Below, piece after piece: positions 50,408 to 59,365 of a stretch of DNA of 64,000 nt. The DNA lies in contig JACMJM010000045.1 of NCBI GenBank assembly GCA_014380615.1, positions 1 to 64,000 of the forward strand. Reading direction: 5' to 3'. Source of the DNA: Sphingobacteriaceae bacterium (GTDB lineage Bacteria > Bacteroidota > Bacteroidia > Sphingobacteriales > Sphingobacteriaceae). The notes below the pieces were generated by a model, which was given only the letters and a program-made list of their open reading frames with translations, did no database searches and was not told the DNA's origin. Every line of letters starts with the position of its first letter. Position 1 is the stretch's first letter. The position numbers and the translations under genes are program-made.

Positions 50408-52909
50408 CTACCATTCCTTTGCTTTCACTTGTTCGCGCATTGGATCGAAGTTTACAGACGGGTCTTTTTCTTCGGGTGCGTTTACAAAGTGAACAAAGCG
50501 TTTGCGCAATTCTTCGTTTTGTACTACTTCCTTCCATTCGCAATGGAAACTATCAACCAATCCCTGCATTTCTTCTTCAAGTTGTGAGTTAATGCCCAGG
50601 CTGTCGTTAATGATTACATTTTTCAAATAACTTAGTCCGCCCTCCATCTTGTTCAGCCAGGTTGCTGTTCTCGCCAGTGGGTCTGCGGTTTTAATGTAAA
50701 ACATCAGGAATCTGTCGAGATATTTTACCAGAGTTTCTTTGTCGATATCACTGGCAAGCAATAGGGCGTGTTGAGGTTTTGATCCTCCGTTTCCGCATAC
50801 ATACAGGTTCCATCCTTTGTCGGTAGCGATGATTCCGAAATCTTTTGCCTGAGCTTCGGCGCATTCACGGATACATCCGCTTACGCCGCCTTTTAGTTTA
50901 TGGGGAGAGCGAATTCCTTTGTATCTCTCTTCAATTTCTATCGCGAAAGATACGCTGTCGTGTAATCCGAATCGGCACCAAGTGCTTCCTACGCAGCTTT
51001 TTACTGTGCGCAGCGATTTTCCATAGGCATGCCCGCTTTCAAATCCGGCTTCGATAAGTTCTTCCCAAATGTTGGGCAAGTCGTTAACATGTGCGCCGAA
51101 TAAATCGATACGTTGCCCGCCTGTAATCTTAGTGTAGAGATTGTATTTCTTGGCTACTTGTCCGATAACGATTAATTTGTCGGGAGTAATTTCGCCGCCG
51201 GGAATCCGGGGTACTACCGAATAGGTTCCGCCTTTTTGAATATTTGCGAGATAACGGTCGTTGCTATCTTGTATGGGGGCTTGTTTTACAATCAGATCAT
51301 TCCATAATCCCGAAAGAATGCTGGCGACAGCAGGTTTGCAGGTTTCGCAACCGTCGCCTTTGCCGTAATGGTCTAATGCTTCGTCGTAAGAGCGTACATT
51401 ATTAATTCTGATCAGGTCCATCAGCTCCTGGCGGGAATAGTCGAAGTGTTCGCAAAGAACGTTTTTAACATATAGCCCGCTTTCCTTCATGGTGCCGTTT
51501 ATCAGGTCCTTCACCAGCGGAACGCAGCCTCCGCAGCAAGTGCCTGCTTTTGTGCATTTTTTGATTCCGTCTAACGTGGTGATGTTGTCAAGTTTAACAG
51601 CATCGCATATGGCGCCTTTGCTCACCGATTCGCAAGAGCAGATCATTGCATCATCGGGAAGGCTCATTACGCCCGAGCCTTCACTGCTGGCGCCGCCACG
51701 AGCACCTAAAATCAAATCTTCAGGGTTTTCGGGCAGTGCTATTTTGTTTTTTACATTTTGAAGAAGAATATTGTAGTCATCCGCATCGCCAATCAGGATT
51801 CCGCCGAGTAATGCTTTTCCATCATTGCTTATGTTGATCCTTTTATATACGCCTTTGTTGGTATCTTCAAAAAGTATGGTTTTGCAGTCCGGGTCATTAA
51901 TAAAAGGATCTCCAAAACTTGCTACGTCTATTCCTATCAGTTTGAGCTTTGTGCTCATGTCGAAGCCTGTAAAGCTTTTGTCGGCTTCCGAAAGCTGAGC
52001 TACAACAACATCGGCCATTTCATATCCTGGAGCAACAAGGCCGTAGATCATTCCGCTGTGGAGGGCGCATTCGCCGATAGCAAAAATGCTTTCGTCGTTG
52101 GTTTGCATGTAATCGTTCACTACAATCCCGCCTCTGGTTCCTGTTTCCAGGCCGCAAAGTTTGGCCAGTTCATCTCGGGGTTTTATTCCGGCAGAAATAA
52201 CAAGCATGTCGACTGCCAGGGATGTTTCATCGGCAAATTCTAATGCTTCGATTTTTCCGTCGCCACCTATATTTAATGTGCTTTTGTTTAAATGAATATG
52301 CAGGCCAAGCTCCTTTAGTTTCATTTGAAGCATTGAGCTGCCGGGCTGATCTATTTGCCTCGGCATCAACCTTGGCGCGAATTCAATTACATGGGTTTCT
52401 TTTATTCCGAGGTCTATTAATGCCTTGGCGGCTTCCAGTCCTAATAATCCGCCGCCCATTACTGCTCCGTTTCTGGCATTTGAGGCGTAGCCGCTAATTA
52501 GTTCAAGATCTTCTATGGTGCGATAAACAAAAACTCCTTCTTTTTCAATGCCCGGAATATCGGGAACAAATGCTGATGAACCGGTGGCTAAAACAAGGTA
52601 ATCGTATTTTTGAACGCTGCCTTTAAGTGAGTGAATGGTTTTATTTGCACGATTAATTTCCTGTACCGGATCATTAAGGTGTAGCTTAATTCCATTTTGT
52701 TCGTACCAACCGGCAGGAGACATAGAAAGGTCTTCCGCTGTTTTTCCGTTAAAGTACTCGCTCAGATGAACCCGGTCATAAGCAGGTCTCGGCTCTTCAC
52801 CAAAAACAACCACCTGGTATGCGTTTGTTTTTGCGATAAGTTTTTCGCAAAACTTGTAGCCAACCATTCCGTTTCCGATTACTACTATTGTTTGTTTTTC
52901 GTTCATCAT
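50408..52909 (-). CDS. nirB: Nitrite reductase [NAD(P)H] large subunit
   Basis: An 833-aa siroheme enzyme that reduces nitrite to ammonium with NAD(P)H. FAD/NAD(P) domains (about 1-390: VVIGNGMVGYKFC, VMGGGLLGLEAAKAL, IFAIGECALH), two BFD-type [2Fe-2S] domains (MICSCESVSKG with TKAGTCCGGCVP, then ENVLCEHF..GDGCETCKPAV), a ferredoxin-like half-domain (about 545-605) and the siroheme/[4Fe-4S] site CVGSTWCRFGLHDS with GGVSGCIRECAEAQAKDFG (C-x5-C and C-x3-C). It is cytoplasmic and expressed with nirD. Siroheme synthesis genes are not in the window. Confidence 0.95.
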   Translation of the reverse strand: MMNEKQTIVVIGNGMVGYKFCEKLIAKTNAYQVVVFGEEPRPAYDRVHLSEYFNGKTAEDLSMSPAGWYEQNGIKLHLNDPVQEINRANKTIHSLKGSVQKYDYLVLATGSSAFVPDIPGIEKEGVFVYRTIEDLELISGYASNARNGAVMGGGLLGLEAAKALIDLGIKETHVIEFAPRLMPRQIDQPGSSMLQMKLKELGLHIHLNKSTLNIGGDGKIEALEFADETSLAVDMLVISAGIKPRDELAKLCGLETGTRGGIVVNDYMQTNDESIFAIGECALHSGMIYGLVAPGYEMADVVVAQLSEADKSFTGFDMSTKLKLIGIDVASFGDPFINDPDCKTILFEDTNKGVYKRINISNDGKALLGGILIGDADDYNILLQNVKNKIALPENPEDLILGARGGASSEGSGVMSLPDDAMICSCESVSKGAICDAVKLDNITTLDGIKKCTKAGTCCGGCVPLVKDLINGTMKESGLYVKNVLCEHFDYSRQELMDLIRINNVRSYDEALDHYGKGDGCETCKPAVASILSGLWNDLIVKQAPIQDSNDRYLANIQKGGTYSVVPRIPGGEITPDKLIVIGQVAKKYNLYTKITGGQRIDLFGAHVNDLPNIWEELIEAGFESGHAYGKSLRTVKSCVGSTWCRFGLHDSVSFAIEIEERYKGIRSPHKLKGGVSGCIRECAEAQAKDFGIIATDKGWNLYVCGNGGSKPQHALLLASDIDKETLVKYLDRFLMFYIKTADPLARTATWLNKMEGGLSYLKNVIINDSLGINSQLEEEMQGLVDSFHCEWKEVVQNEELRKRFVHFVNAPEEKDPSVNFDPMREQVKAKEW

Positions 52910-53285
52910 AGCCTTAACGTGTAGTGTTGAGTGTTTTATTCGTTAATTATTCAATTTTCACGTAATAATTCGACGTTGTTGAGCAAATTTAAGTAAAAAA
53001 CGATTAAAGTATGATATAAATCATATAAATCGAGTGATTTTTATTAAAATCTTAATAATTATATGATTTTCATTGTCTAAATAATTCATGTTTTAAATTT
53101 TAATACCGAAAAATGGAAAATTTTCAATGTCTTTTAGTTTAATTAGGAGTATTTTAATTTTTATTTGGGCTGTTTTTAAGTTTTATTATCAAAACTGATG
53201 ATTGTTGACTTGCTTTAGTGATTTTTTTTTGTAATTTTTTAGTTAAGAGTTACTTGGGTTCCTTTTTTTTGATGTATTTTTCAGA
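52910..53285. other. AT-rich gap upstream of nirB
   Basis: 376 bp without a gene. It holds the nirB promoter at 52984-53024 and a further short palindrome ATGATTTTCAT (53063-53073). I see nothing else, apart from AT-rich runs on the GAF-gene side. Confidence 0.6.
52984..53024 (-). promoter_or_regulatory. nirB promoter with Crp/Fnr-type dyad
   Basis: On the minus strand a -7 box TAAATTTG (52991 to 52984; consensus TAnnTTTG) is preceded, after 19 nt, by the perfect 5-4-5 dyad ATGATATAAATCAT (53011-53024). No TTG -33 element is present; the dyad is centred near -38 to -41 from the predicted start (about 52980), the classic place for an FNR/CRP class II activator. The dyad differs from FNR TTGAT-N4-ATCAA only at the outer bases. 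Confidence 0.6.
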
Positions 53286-53794
53286 ATGAGTAGAAAAAGC
53301 GGTGTTGCCTCGCCTGTATTTGAATCAGACCGCATACAAAATCTCAGGAAGTACCAAATACTTAATACCACTTCTGAACCCGCATTTGAGAAATTGGCAC
53401 AGCACGCCGCACATGTTTTCAACGTGCCTATTGCTTTAATAAATTTTGTGTATACAGACTATGTTTGGGTAAAAGCCGGTGTTGGAATTACTTCCGGAAA
53501 TACTGTCCCAAACGATATTAGCCTCTGCTCTATCGCTATCTTAAACGAAAGCCTAACCTTGTTTGAAGATACGTGGAAGGTAGACTGTCTTTTGTCGAAT
53601 CCGATGGTGGCAAGCAGTTATGGATTGCGTTTTTACGCTGCGATACCCATAAGGACAGCGGAGGGCTTAATATTGGCGCCGTATGTATCGCCGACCATGT
53701 GCCAAGAAAGATAGCGGCTGACAAATTGATACTACTAGAAGATATTGCCAACGAAGTTCGAAAACTGTTGGAAGAGAAGCTAAAGGTTGAGTAG
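53286..53794 (+). pseudogene. GAF-domain protein split by a frameshift
   Basis: The first frame (142 codons, to 53714) starts FESDRIQNLRKYQILNTTSE and encodes most of a GAF domain (AALINFVYTDYVWVKAGVG-like segment, SLCSIAILNESLTLFEDT, GLRFYAAIPIRTAEG). Homology then jumps to the next frame at 53666 (LNIGAVCIADHVPRK, stop 53794). One base appears missing near GAGGGCTT (53661-53668). Restored, it would be a 169-aa stand-alone GAF protein of the type often fused to kinases. It may be a sequencing error, like the A8 frameshift in the kinase, or real decay. Confidence 0.7.
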
Positions 53795-53959
53795 CTTTCA
53801 AGCAATCGCTGTTTAAAAACCTTGAACGTCAGATATCGTTGAAATGCTGTCCGCGTTTTAAGCGGCCGCCAACTTCGTTCTAAAGTCTGTCGGTTTAGTA
53901 TTAATTCTTTTCAATTTTGAGATCTAGCTAAATTGATTTTCCTGAGGTAGCTTTGGTTG

Positions 53960-54667
53960 ATGATTCAGCATGTTCTGGTTTCGGTTATAATCGCGTTAGG
54001 GATGTATCTAAGTGTAAAGGGTAAAAAACTTACACTATACGCATCTGCCACCGGTGGATTTTTTGCGTTTATTATATACACAGGTGTAGGCTACCTCGGT
54101 ATTGTACTTCTCTCGGCCTTCTTTGTTTCGGGTACTTTTGCCACTTTCTGGCGATATAATGAAAAGAGGGGGTTGGCTCTCAGCGAAAGCGATAATGGTG
54201 TTCGAACAGTTGGTCAGGTAGTGGCAAATGCCGGATTCGCTGCCATGCTCGGCTTTTTGGCCTGCTTATATCCTGGCGATAAGGAACTCTTTTTATTAAT
54301 GACCGCCGCTGGTTTTTCATCTGCGGTTTCGGATACTTTATCATCCGAACTGGGGAATATTTACGGCACCAGGTATTATAATATCATCAGTTTTAAGGCC
54401 GATAAGCGGGGTATGGATGGTGTTGTGAGTGCGGAAGGGACTTTTTTTGGAATCTCAGGCTCTTTACTTATCGCCTGCATTTATAGTTTGTACGCAGGCT
54501 TTACTATCGATTTTTTGTGGATTGTACTGGCGGGGACACTTGGTAATTTATTCGATTCGTTGCTTGGCGCAAGTTTAGAGAGAAAAAGAATACTGAATAA
54601 TAATGCGGTTAATTTCTTAAATACAGTCCTGGCTGCTCTGGTTGTTTGGCTAATTAAATTCTTCTAA
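53960..54667 (+). CDS. DUF92 family membrane protein
   Basis: A 235-aa integral membrane protein with about six hydrophobic segments. DUF92/TMEM19-type signatures: SESDNGVRTVGQVVANAGFAA (about 75-95), AGFSSAVSDTLSSELG (about 116-131), GMDGVVSAEGTFFG (about 150-163) and GNLFDSLLGASLERK near 198-212. The plant member VTE6 is a phytyl-phosphate kinase, so a prenyl-phosphate kinase role is possible. The ATG at 53960 is used; a TTG precedes it. Confidence 0.85.
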   Translation: MIQHVLVSVIIALGMYLSVKGKKLTLYASATGGFFAFIIYTGVGYLGIVLLSAFFVSGTFATFWRYNEKRGLALSESDNGVRTVGQVVANAGFAAMLGFLACLYPGDKELFLLMTAAGFSSAVSDTLSSELGNIYGTRYYNIISFKADKRGMDGVVSAEGTFFGISGSLLIACIYSLYAGFTIDFLWIVLAGTLGNLFDSLLGASLERKRILNNNAVNFLNTVLAALVVWLIKFF

Positions 54668-55167
54668 AGAAAAAAGGGTCAAGCAAAAGCCTGACCCTAC
54701 ATCTACCTATGAAAACGTTGTCGTGGAGACAACATGACAAATGTTATAAAAAAAATTCATATTTTCTTATAATTTAAAACAAAATTTTAATTTTTATTTT
54801 CCGACAGGCCCCCTGTATCACAAAAAGCAGGAAAATCGCTTTTGAAATCCGGGCAAACTTTTTAAAGAAAAAAGCACCCTCAGGCAGCGTTTAGAACGGC
54901 TCTCTGCGGTCGCCTAAAAACGCAGGCAGTCGTTTTCAACGCTGTCTGACGTTCTATAAAAGTCTAAAAGCGATTTCCTTGTCACAAAAAGAAACAAAAA
55001 GCATTATTACCGGAATTTACCGTACTTTTGTTCTGTATTCTAATATTAGTTGATTACTCTTCTATTAAAAGCTCATCATCAAGGATAAGCGGAATATACA
55101 AATTAACTCCCCCTTGTATATTTATAGCATTAGGTAGTTAAGCACCATTAACTTTAATAATTAAAAT
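54668..55167. other. 500 bp gap with hairpins and a decayed palindrome
   Basis: AGGGTCA...TGACCCT (54675-54698) forms a hairpin followed, on the minus strand, by T6, that is, a minus-strand-oriented terminator with no minus-strand gene behind it. GTTGTC...GACAAC follows near 54718-54734. Words at 54883-54953 (GGCAGCGTT, AACGCTGTCTGACGTTC) belong to the same palindrome family as 36394-36426. No coding frame is convincing. Confidence 0.5.
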
Positions 55168-56409
55168 TTGACATTTGAAAATTTAAATCTTATTGAGCCT
55201 CTTTTAAGAGCTCTTAAGACAGAAGGATATACACATCCTACTCCCATCCAGGAACAATCTATTCCTGTAGTACTAAACAAAAAAGATCTTTTAGGATGCG
55301 CGCAAACCGGAACAGGTAAAACTGCTGCCTTTGCATTGCCAATTCTTCAATTACTGTCTGAAAAGAATCCCCGCGACACAGGGCCTGGTATAAAGTCATT
55401 GATTTTAAGTCCAACCCGCGAACTCGCTATTCAGATAGGCGAGAGTTTTACCGCTTATGGTAAGCATACTCGTCTAAAGCATGCGGTGATATTCGGGGGC
55501 GTTTCTGCGCATCATCAAATTAATCAATTAAGAAACGGAGTAGATGTTTTAGTGGCTACCCCGGGCCGTTTACTCGACCTGATGACTCAACGCGTAGTAA
55601 ATCTGCAGAATATCCAGATTTTTGTTTTGGATGAAGCTGACCGGATGCTTGATATGGGTTTTATTAATGATGTAAAAAAGATCATCGCCAAACTACCATA
55701 TAAGAGACAAACCTTGTTTTTTTCGGCTACCATGCCGCCTGATATCGCAAAGCTGGCTGATAGTATCCTTAATAATCCTGTAAGGGTAGAAGTTACGCCG
55801 GTTTCTTCAACGGTTGAAAAAATAACACAAGCTATTTTTACGGTTGATAAAAAAGATAAATCGGCCTTGCTCATCCATCTTTTAAAAGATAGCGGCATGA
55901 GCAGCGTGTTAGTATTTACCCGTACAAAACATGGCGCGGATAAGTTGGTGAAATCACTTGATCGTGCTAATATACCAGCCGAAGCAATTCATGGTAATAA
56001 ATCACAAAACGCAAGGCAAAAGGCTTTAGGCAATTTTAAGGCTGGTACGTTGAGAGTTTTGATTGCTACCGATATTGCCGCCCGCGGAATTGATGTGGAT
56101 GATTTGAAGTATGTGATTAACTACGAATTGCCAAACCAGCCGGAAACTTACGTACACCGTATCGGCCGTACCGGAAGAGCTGGCTTGAGTGGTACAGCAT
56201 GGTCGTTTTGCGAATTTGAAGAGCAGCCATTTTTGAAAGATATCGAAAAATTAACGGCACAGTCTATTCCAAGAATAGAGGATCATCCTTATCATGTTGA
56301 ACTAAGGCCTTTTTCGGGAACTGCCGCAGGGCAGGGCAAAAAACCTCAGGGGAAACCTGCAAATTCGCGACCTTCTTCAAAGCAAAGAAAAAGGGCTAAA
56401 GCTTATTAA
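55168..56409 (+). CDS. DEAD-box RNA helicase
   Basis: A 413-aa ATP-dependent RNA helicase, RhlE-like. Q motif THPTPIQEQSIP (about 23-34), Walker A AQTGTGKTAAFALP (about 46-59), VLDEADRMLDMGF (DEAD), FFSATMP (SAT), and C-terminal VLIATDIAARGIDV and HRIGRTGRAG. The tail (about 380-413) is basic and low-complexity (KKPQGKPANSR, KQRKRAKAY), which helps RNA binding. It starts at TTG 55168: the sequence MTFENLNLIEPLLRALK matches the family start and no nearer ATG is in frame. Confidence 0.95.
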   Translation: MTFENLNLIEPLLRALKTEGYTHPTPIQEQSIPVVLNKKDLLGCAQTGTGKTAAFALPILQLLSEKNPRDTGPGIKSLILSPTRELAIQIGESFTAYGKHTRLKHAVIFGGVSAHHQINQLRNGVDVLVATPGRLLDLMTQRVVNLQNIQIFVLDEADRMLDMGFINDVKKIIAKLPYKRQTLFFSATMPPDIAKLADSILNNPVRVEVTPVSSTVEKITQAIFTVDKKDKSALLIHLLKDSGMSSVLVFTRTKHGADKLVKSLDRANIPAEAIHGNKSQNARQKALGNFKAGTLRVLIATDIAARGIDVDDLKYVINYELPNQPETYVHRIGRTGRAGLSGTAWSFCEFEEQPFLKDIEKLTAQSIPRIEDHPYHVELRPFSGTAAGQGKKPQGKPANSRPSSKQRKRAKAY

Positions 56410-56410
56410 A

Positions 56411-56448
56411 AACTAAAAGGGAGAAGCCGAGGCTTCTCCCTTTTAGTT
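56411..56448. terminator. Bidirectional terminator between helicase and yceI
   Basis: AACTAAAAGGGAGAAGCC (56411-56428) and GGCTTCTCCCTTTTAGTT (56431-56448) are perfect 18 bp arms around a 2-base loop, with A-rich and T-rich ends on both strands. It serves both convergent genes. Confidence 0.93.
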
Positions 56449-56459
56449 TACAAGGTATT

Positions 56460-57044
56460 TTATTTCGCTTTCGCAAATTGAAGTTTGAGGTCTATCTCAA
56501 CTTCTTTTCCTAAAGTTGCACCGCCCGCCTCAGTAAGTGAGTTATATTTTAAGCCGTAATCAAACCTGTTGATCGCTCCTTTTGCCTTAAATCCGGCTTT
56601 AATATTTCCATAGCCGTCTTTTGCGGTACCTCCGTAGGTTACATCAAACTTAGCTGGTTTAGTTATACCATGAATAGTTAAGTTTCCATTTAGTACATAT
56701 TTATTCCCGGAAACTTTTTTGAAAGAGGTGCTTTTAAATGTCATTTTAGGATATTTCGCGGCATCAAAAAAATCAGGAGCAATTAAGTGCTTGTCTCTCA
56801 TGTCGTTGTCGGTATCAATGCTGTTTACATCGATAGCAAAATCAATCACGGCATCTGTCAGGTCGGGTTTTGCGGCACTGATACTGCCCTCATATGTTTT
56901 AAATTTCCCCTCAACTTCAGAAATAACGAGGTGTTCGATATTAAAGTTAACAGATGAATGTACAGGGTCTATTACCCATTTTGTTTGCGCGTTTAGAGCG
57001 AAAGTTGATGCTGAAAGAGCAGCTGCGATTAGTAATGTTTTCAT
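56460..57044 (-). CDS. YceI-family periplasmic lipid-binding protein
   Basis: A 194-aa exported protein. Signal peptide MKTLLIAAALSASTFALNAQ. The YceI lipocalin-like barrel follows: WVIDPVHSSVNFNIEHLVIS (about 23-42), GSISAAKPDLTDAVIDFAID, DMRDKHLIAPDFFDAAKYPK (about 82-101), LNGNLTIHGITKP. Members bind isoprenoid or amphiphilic molecules. It ends close to the shared terminator with the helicase gene; 74 bp separate its start from the end of the nitroreductase gene. Confidence 0.93.
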   Translation of the reverse strand: MKTLLIAAALSASTFALNAQTKWVIDPVHSSVNFNIEHLVISEVEGKFKTYEGSISAAKPDLTDAVIDFAIDVNSIDTDNDMRDKHLIAPDFFDAAKYPKMTFKSTSFKKVSGNKYVLNGNLTIHGITKPAKFDVTYGGTAKDGYGNIKAGFKAKGAINRFDYGLKYNSLTEAGGATLGKEVEIDLKLQFAKAK

Positions 57045-57118
57045 TTTTTTTGGATTTTTTTGGTTGAATGGATATTCTTTATTGCCAGGTGTAGCCTGGC
57101 TATTTTGTATATTTTTGA

Positions 57119-57745
57119 TTAAAATGACAGGAAGAATTTATGCTTCGGAGTTCTTACTTTGGGCAGGCTTACCAGCCAATCCTGACTCACATCACGGTAG
57201 CCAAGGGGTAAGATGCTAACGCTTTTTAATCCTTTTTCACGGAGTCCTAAGAGCTTATCCAATGCTTTCGCATTAAAACCCTCCATCGGGGTAGCGTCAA
57301 CTTCTTGCGATGCGGCAGCGATTAATCCGGTGCCTAAAGCAATGTATGCCTGACGTGCGGCCCAATTAAAGTTTTGCTCGGGAGTGTTTTTTGTTAAGCC
57401 TTGCAAAAAAACCTTCATTGAGCCTAATGATTCTAATGTTACCTTTCGTTCCTGAGCTATCAGATTTAGATATTCATCAATAGACTCTTCGGTTACATTG
57501 GCCCAAGCCGCAAAAACCAGTAGATGTGAGGCTTCGGTAATTTGAGTCTGATTATTCGCGATAGGTTTGATCTGTTCTAACCTTATCGGGTTTTCGATAA
57601 CAATTACCCGATAAGGTTGCAGCCCGATTGAAGAGGCGGATAGCCTGATGCTTTCAAGGATTATTTCAATTTTTTCCTGAGGAACTTTTTTTCCGGTCAT
57701 CCGCTTTGCGGCATATCTCCAGTTTAATAATGATAGTATGTCCAT
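57119..57745 (-). CDS. NAD(P)H-dependent nitroreductase family protein
   Basis: A 208-aa FMN flavoenzyme of the NfsB/NfsA-like family. The N-terminus LSLLNWRYAAKRMTGKKVPQ is the FMN-phosphate binding helix start (RYAAKxM). SASSIGLQPYRVIVIE (about 36-51) and TEASHLLVFAAWANVT, AARQAYIALGTGLIAAASQ complete the family pattern. It reduces nitroaromatics, quinones or similar acceptors. Divergent from an HxlR regulator 88 bp away that probably controls it. Confidence 0.9.
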   Translation of the reverse strand: MDILSLLNWRYAAKRMTGKKVPQEKIEIILESIRLSASSIGLQPYRVIVIENPIRLEQIKPIANNQTQITEASHLLVFAAWANVTEESIDEYLNLIAQERKVTLESLGSMKVFLQGLTKNTPEQNFNWAARQAYIALGTGLIAAASQEVDATPMEGFNAKALDKLLGLREKGLKSVSILPLGYRDVSQDWLVSLPKVRTPKHKFFLSF

Positions 57746-57833
57746 GATTTTTTACAATAGTTACTTTTAATAACTCAAAATTATTAAGTAACTTAGTACC
57801 GGACAATATGGCACAAAGTAATCACTCAGTTAT

Positions 57834-58262
57834 ATGAAAGTAACCATTGGGAATCCAAAGCCTGAGGGCACACAGGAAAACGCGATTCATCATTTTTCTG
57901 ACAATCGTACAACAAATCATTACTGTCCGGTAACAGATGTTATCGACAGAATAAGCGATAAATGGTCCGTTCACGCTATAATAATGCTGGGCCGAAATGA
58001 AAAACTTCGTTTTGGCGAGCTGAAAAAAGGAATTCAGGGTATTTCTCAGCGCATGCTGACAGTAACTCTTAAACATTTAGAGCAAGACGGGTTGCTTACC
58101 CGAACTGTTTTTCCGCAGATTCCGCCCAAAGTCGAATATCAGCTCACCGAACTTGGCCGCAGCTTGCTCGGGCAGTTGATTCAACTGTCAGAATGGGCCT
58201 CTGAGAATATGAACCATATTTTGAGGGCACGCGAAGAACATATATTAAAAAGTGATAGATAA
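57834..58262 (+). CDS. HxlR-family transcriptional regulator
   Basis: A 142-aa winged-helix regulator. The HxlR signature is CPVTDVIDRISDKWSVHAIIML (about 31-52), with Cys31 in the redox-sensing position. RFGELKKGIQGISQRMLTVTLK (about 59-80) is the recognition helix region and VEYQLTELGRSLLGQLIQL follows. The first 25 residues form an extra N-terminal tail. It is divergent from the nitroreductase gene, the usual target in such pairs. Confidence 0.92.
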   Translation: MKVTIGNPKPEGTQENAIHHFSDNRTTNHYCPVTDVIDRISDKWSVHAIIMLGRNEKLRFGELKKGIQGISQRMLTVTLKHLEQDGLLTRTVFPQIPPKVEYQLTELGRSLLGQLIQLSEWASENMNHILRAREEHILKSDR

Positions 58263-58319
58263 GACGTACATCTTAAACCTGTGAATGCAGCTTAGTAAGA
58301 TTCTAAAAACCCCCATATC

Positions 58320-58736
58320 ATGATAGAACCAAGACACCCTTTGCCTCCTTTTAACCACGAAACAGCAACACAAAAAGTTCAGGCTGCCGAAAATGCCTGG
58401 AATACCAAAGATGCCGAGAAAGTAAGCCTGGCTTATACTATTGACACCGAATGGAGAAACCGTACCGAATTTCTGAAAGGGAGAGAAGAAGTAAAAGCCT
58501 TTTTAACCAAAAAGTGGGAAAAGGAAATCGATTATAAGCTTAGAAAAGAGCTTTGGGCCTTTAGCGAAAATAAAATAGGCGTTCGTTTTGAATACGAATG
58601 GCGGGATACCGAAGGACAATGGTATCGTTCGTATGGTAATGAGATGTGGGAGTTTGATGCGAATGGTTACATGGAGAAACGATTTGCCAGTATAAACGAT
58701 TTAGAAATCGGAGATGAAGAAAGACGGCTGTTTTGA
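58320..58736 (+). CDS. NTF2-like (DUF1348) protein
   Basis: A 138-aa protein of the nuclear transport factor 2 fold, DUF1348 subfamily. [20 protein letters not shown] (about 15-34), [20 protein letters not shown] and [18 protein letters not shown] are diagnostic, as is [19 protein letters not shown]. The function is unknown; a small-molecule binding cavity is expected. It is 57 bp downstream of the HxlR gene and may be co-transcribed. It ends at an intrinsic terminator. Confidence 0.88.
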   Translation: MIEPRHPLPPFNHETATQKVQAAENAWNTKDAEKVSLAYTIDTEWRNRTEFLKGREEVKAFLTKKWEKEIDYKLRKELWAFSENKIGVRFEYEWRDTEGQWYRSYGNEMWEFDANGYMEKRFASINDLEIGDEERRLF

Positions 58737-58738
58737 AA

Positions 58739-58775
58739 AAAAAGTCCTGCTTGTGTTGGCACTGCGGGACTTTTT
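58739..58775. terminator. Bidirectional terminator
   Basis: AAAAAGTCCTGC (58739-58750) and GCGGGACTTTTT (58764-58775) pair with one G-U. It closes the NTF2-like gene (plus) and could also serve the DUF3606 gene (minus). Confidence 0.85.
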
Positions 58776-58790
58776 CGAAATCGTTTAATC

Positions 58791-58988
58791 TTAGCTAAGT
58801 CTTAGCTTGTTAGCATTAATGAGATAGGTGTAAACCTTAGATACCGAGTTACATCCTGAGGCTTTAATTGCACTTTTGATAGTTTCTTTTGAAACTCCCC
58901 ACTTAAGTGCCCAGTAATTCAATTCATCCTCGGCAAAGACGCTGATCAAATCCCTGTTTGTTTTCTCAAAAAATTTAGACCTGTTCAT
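58791..58988 (-). CDS. DUF3606 small protein
   Basis: A 65-aa protein with ELNYWALKWGVSKETIKSAI and a GCNSVSKVYTYL segment, matching the DUF3606 family of short helical proteins (helix-turn-helix-like WALKxGVSxxxIxxAI). Family function is unknown. The start MNRSKFFEK at 58988 gives the normal length. Confidence 0.7.
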   Translation of the reverse strand: MNRSKFFEKTNRDLISVFAEDELNYWALKWGVSKETIKSAIKASGCNSVSKVYTYLINANKLRLS

Positions 58989-59365
58989 AAGAATTGGCTT
59001 TTATAAAATACAAATCAGTTTAAGTTTGGTTTTACTTTAAGCAGAGCTTCTTTAAATTTCTATTTCCCTATAAATCTACCATATCATCGCCGAATAGATG
59101 TTTTTATTATAAAATGTTTTTATTACGAAATCGTAAAGAAAGTTAATTCTTAGGCTTGTAATATCAGGCATTTAACTAATTTTGCGCCTCAATAAAGCAG
59201 GTGTATTCCTGTTATGAGTTTTATTCACTAATTGAATTTCCATGGTATTATACATATATGGATCTTCTTAGTATAAAGGATTAAATAAAAACGTTATGAG
59301 AGCATGCGTCAAGGAGTAGACAAATGCCATTATAGCTTCATAACCATTAAAAAAAATATTCTAAA
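58989..59365. other. Leader region of the second aspartate kinase
   Basis: 377 bp with no gene. From the predicted promoter (59156-59184) a leader of about 175 nt precedes the ATG at 59366. Within it a seven-codon frame (ATG AGA GCA TGC GTC AAG GAG TAG, 59296-59319) lies inside a GTTATGA...TCATAAC inverted repeat. No lysine riboswitch signature is seen. An attenuation role is speculative. Confidence 0.45.
59156..59184 (+). promoter_or_regulatory. Predicted promoter of the second aspartate kinase
   Basis: TTG at 59156-59158 (-33 type) and TAATTTTG at 59177-59184 (-7 type, TAnnTTTG) are separated by 18 nt, the usual Bacteroidota spacing. The expected start point is near 59190. Confidence 0.55.

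Noticed and set aside
58989-59365. Lysine riboswitch upstream of aspartate kinase
   Set aside because: None of the conserved core motifs of that riboswitch is visible.
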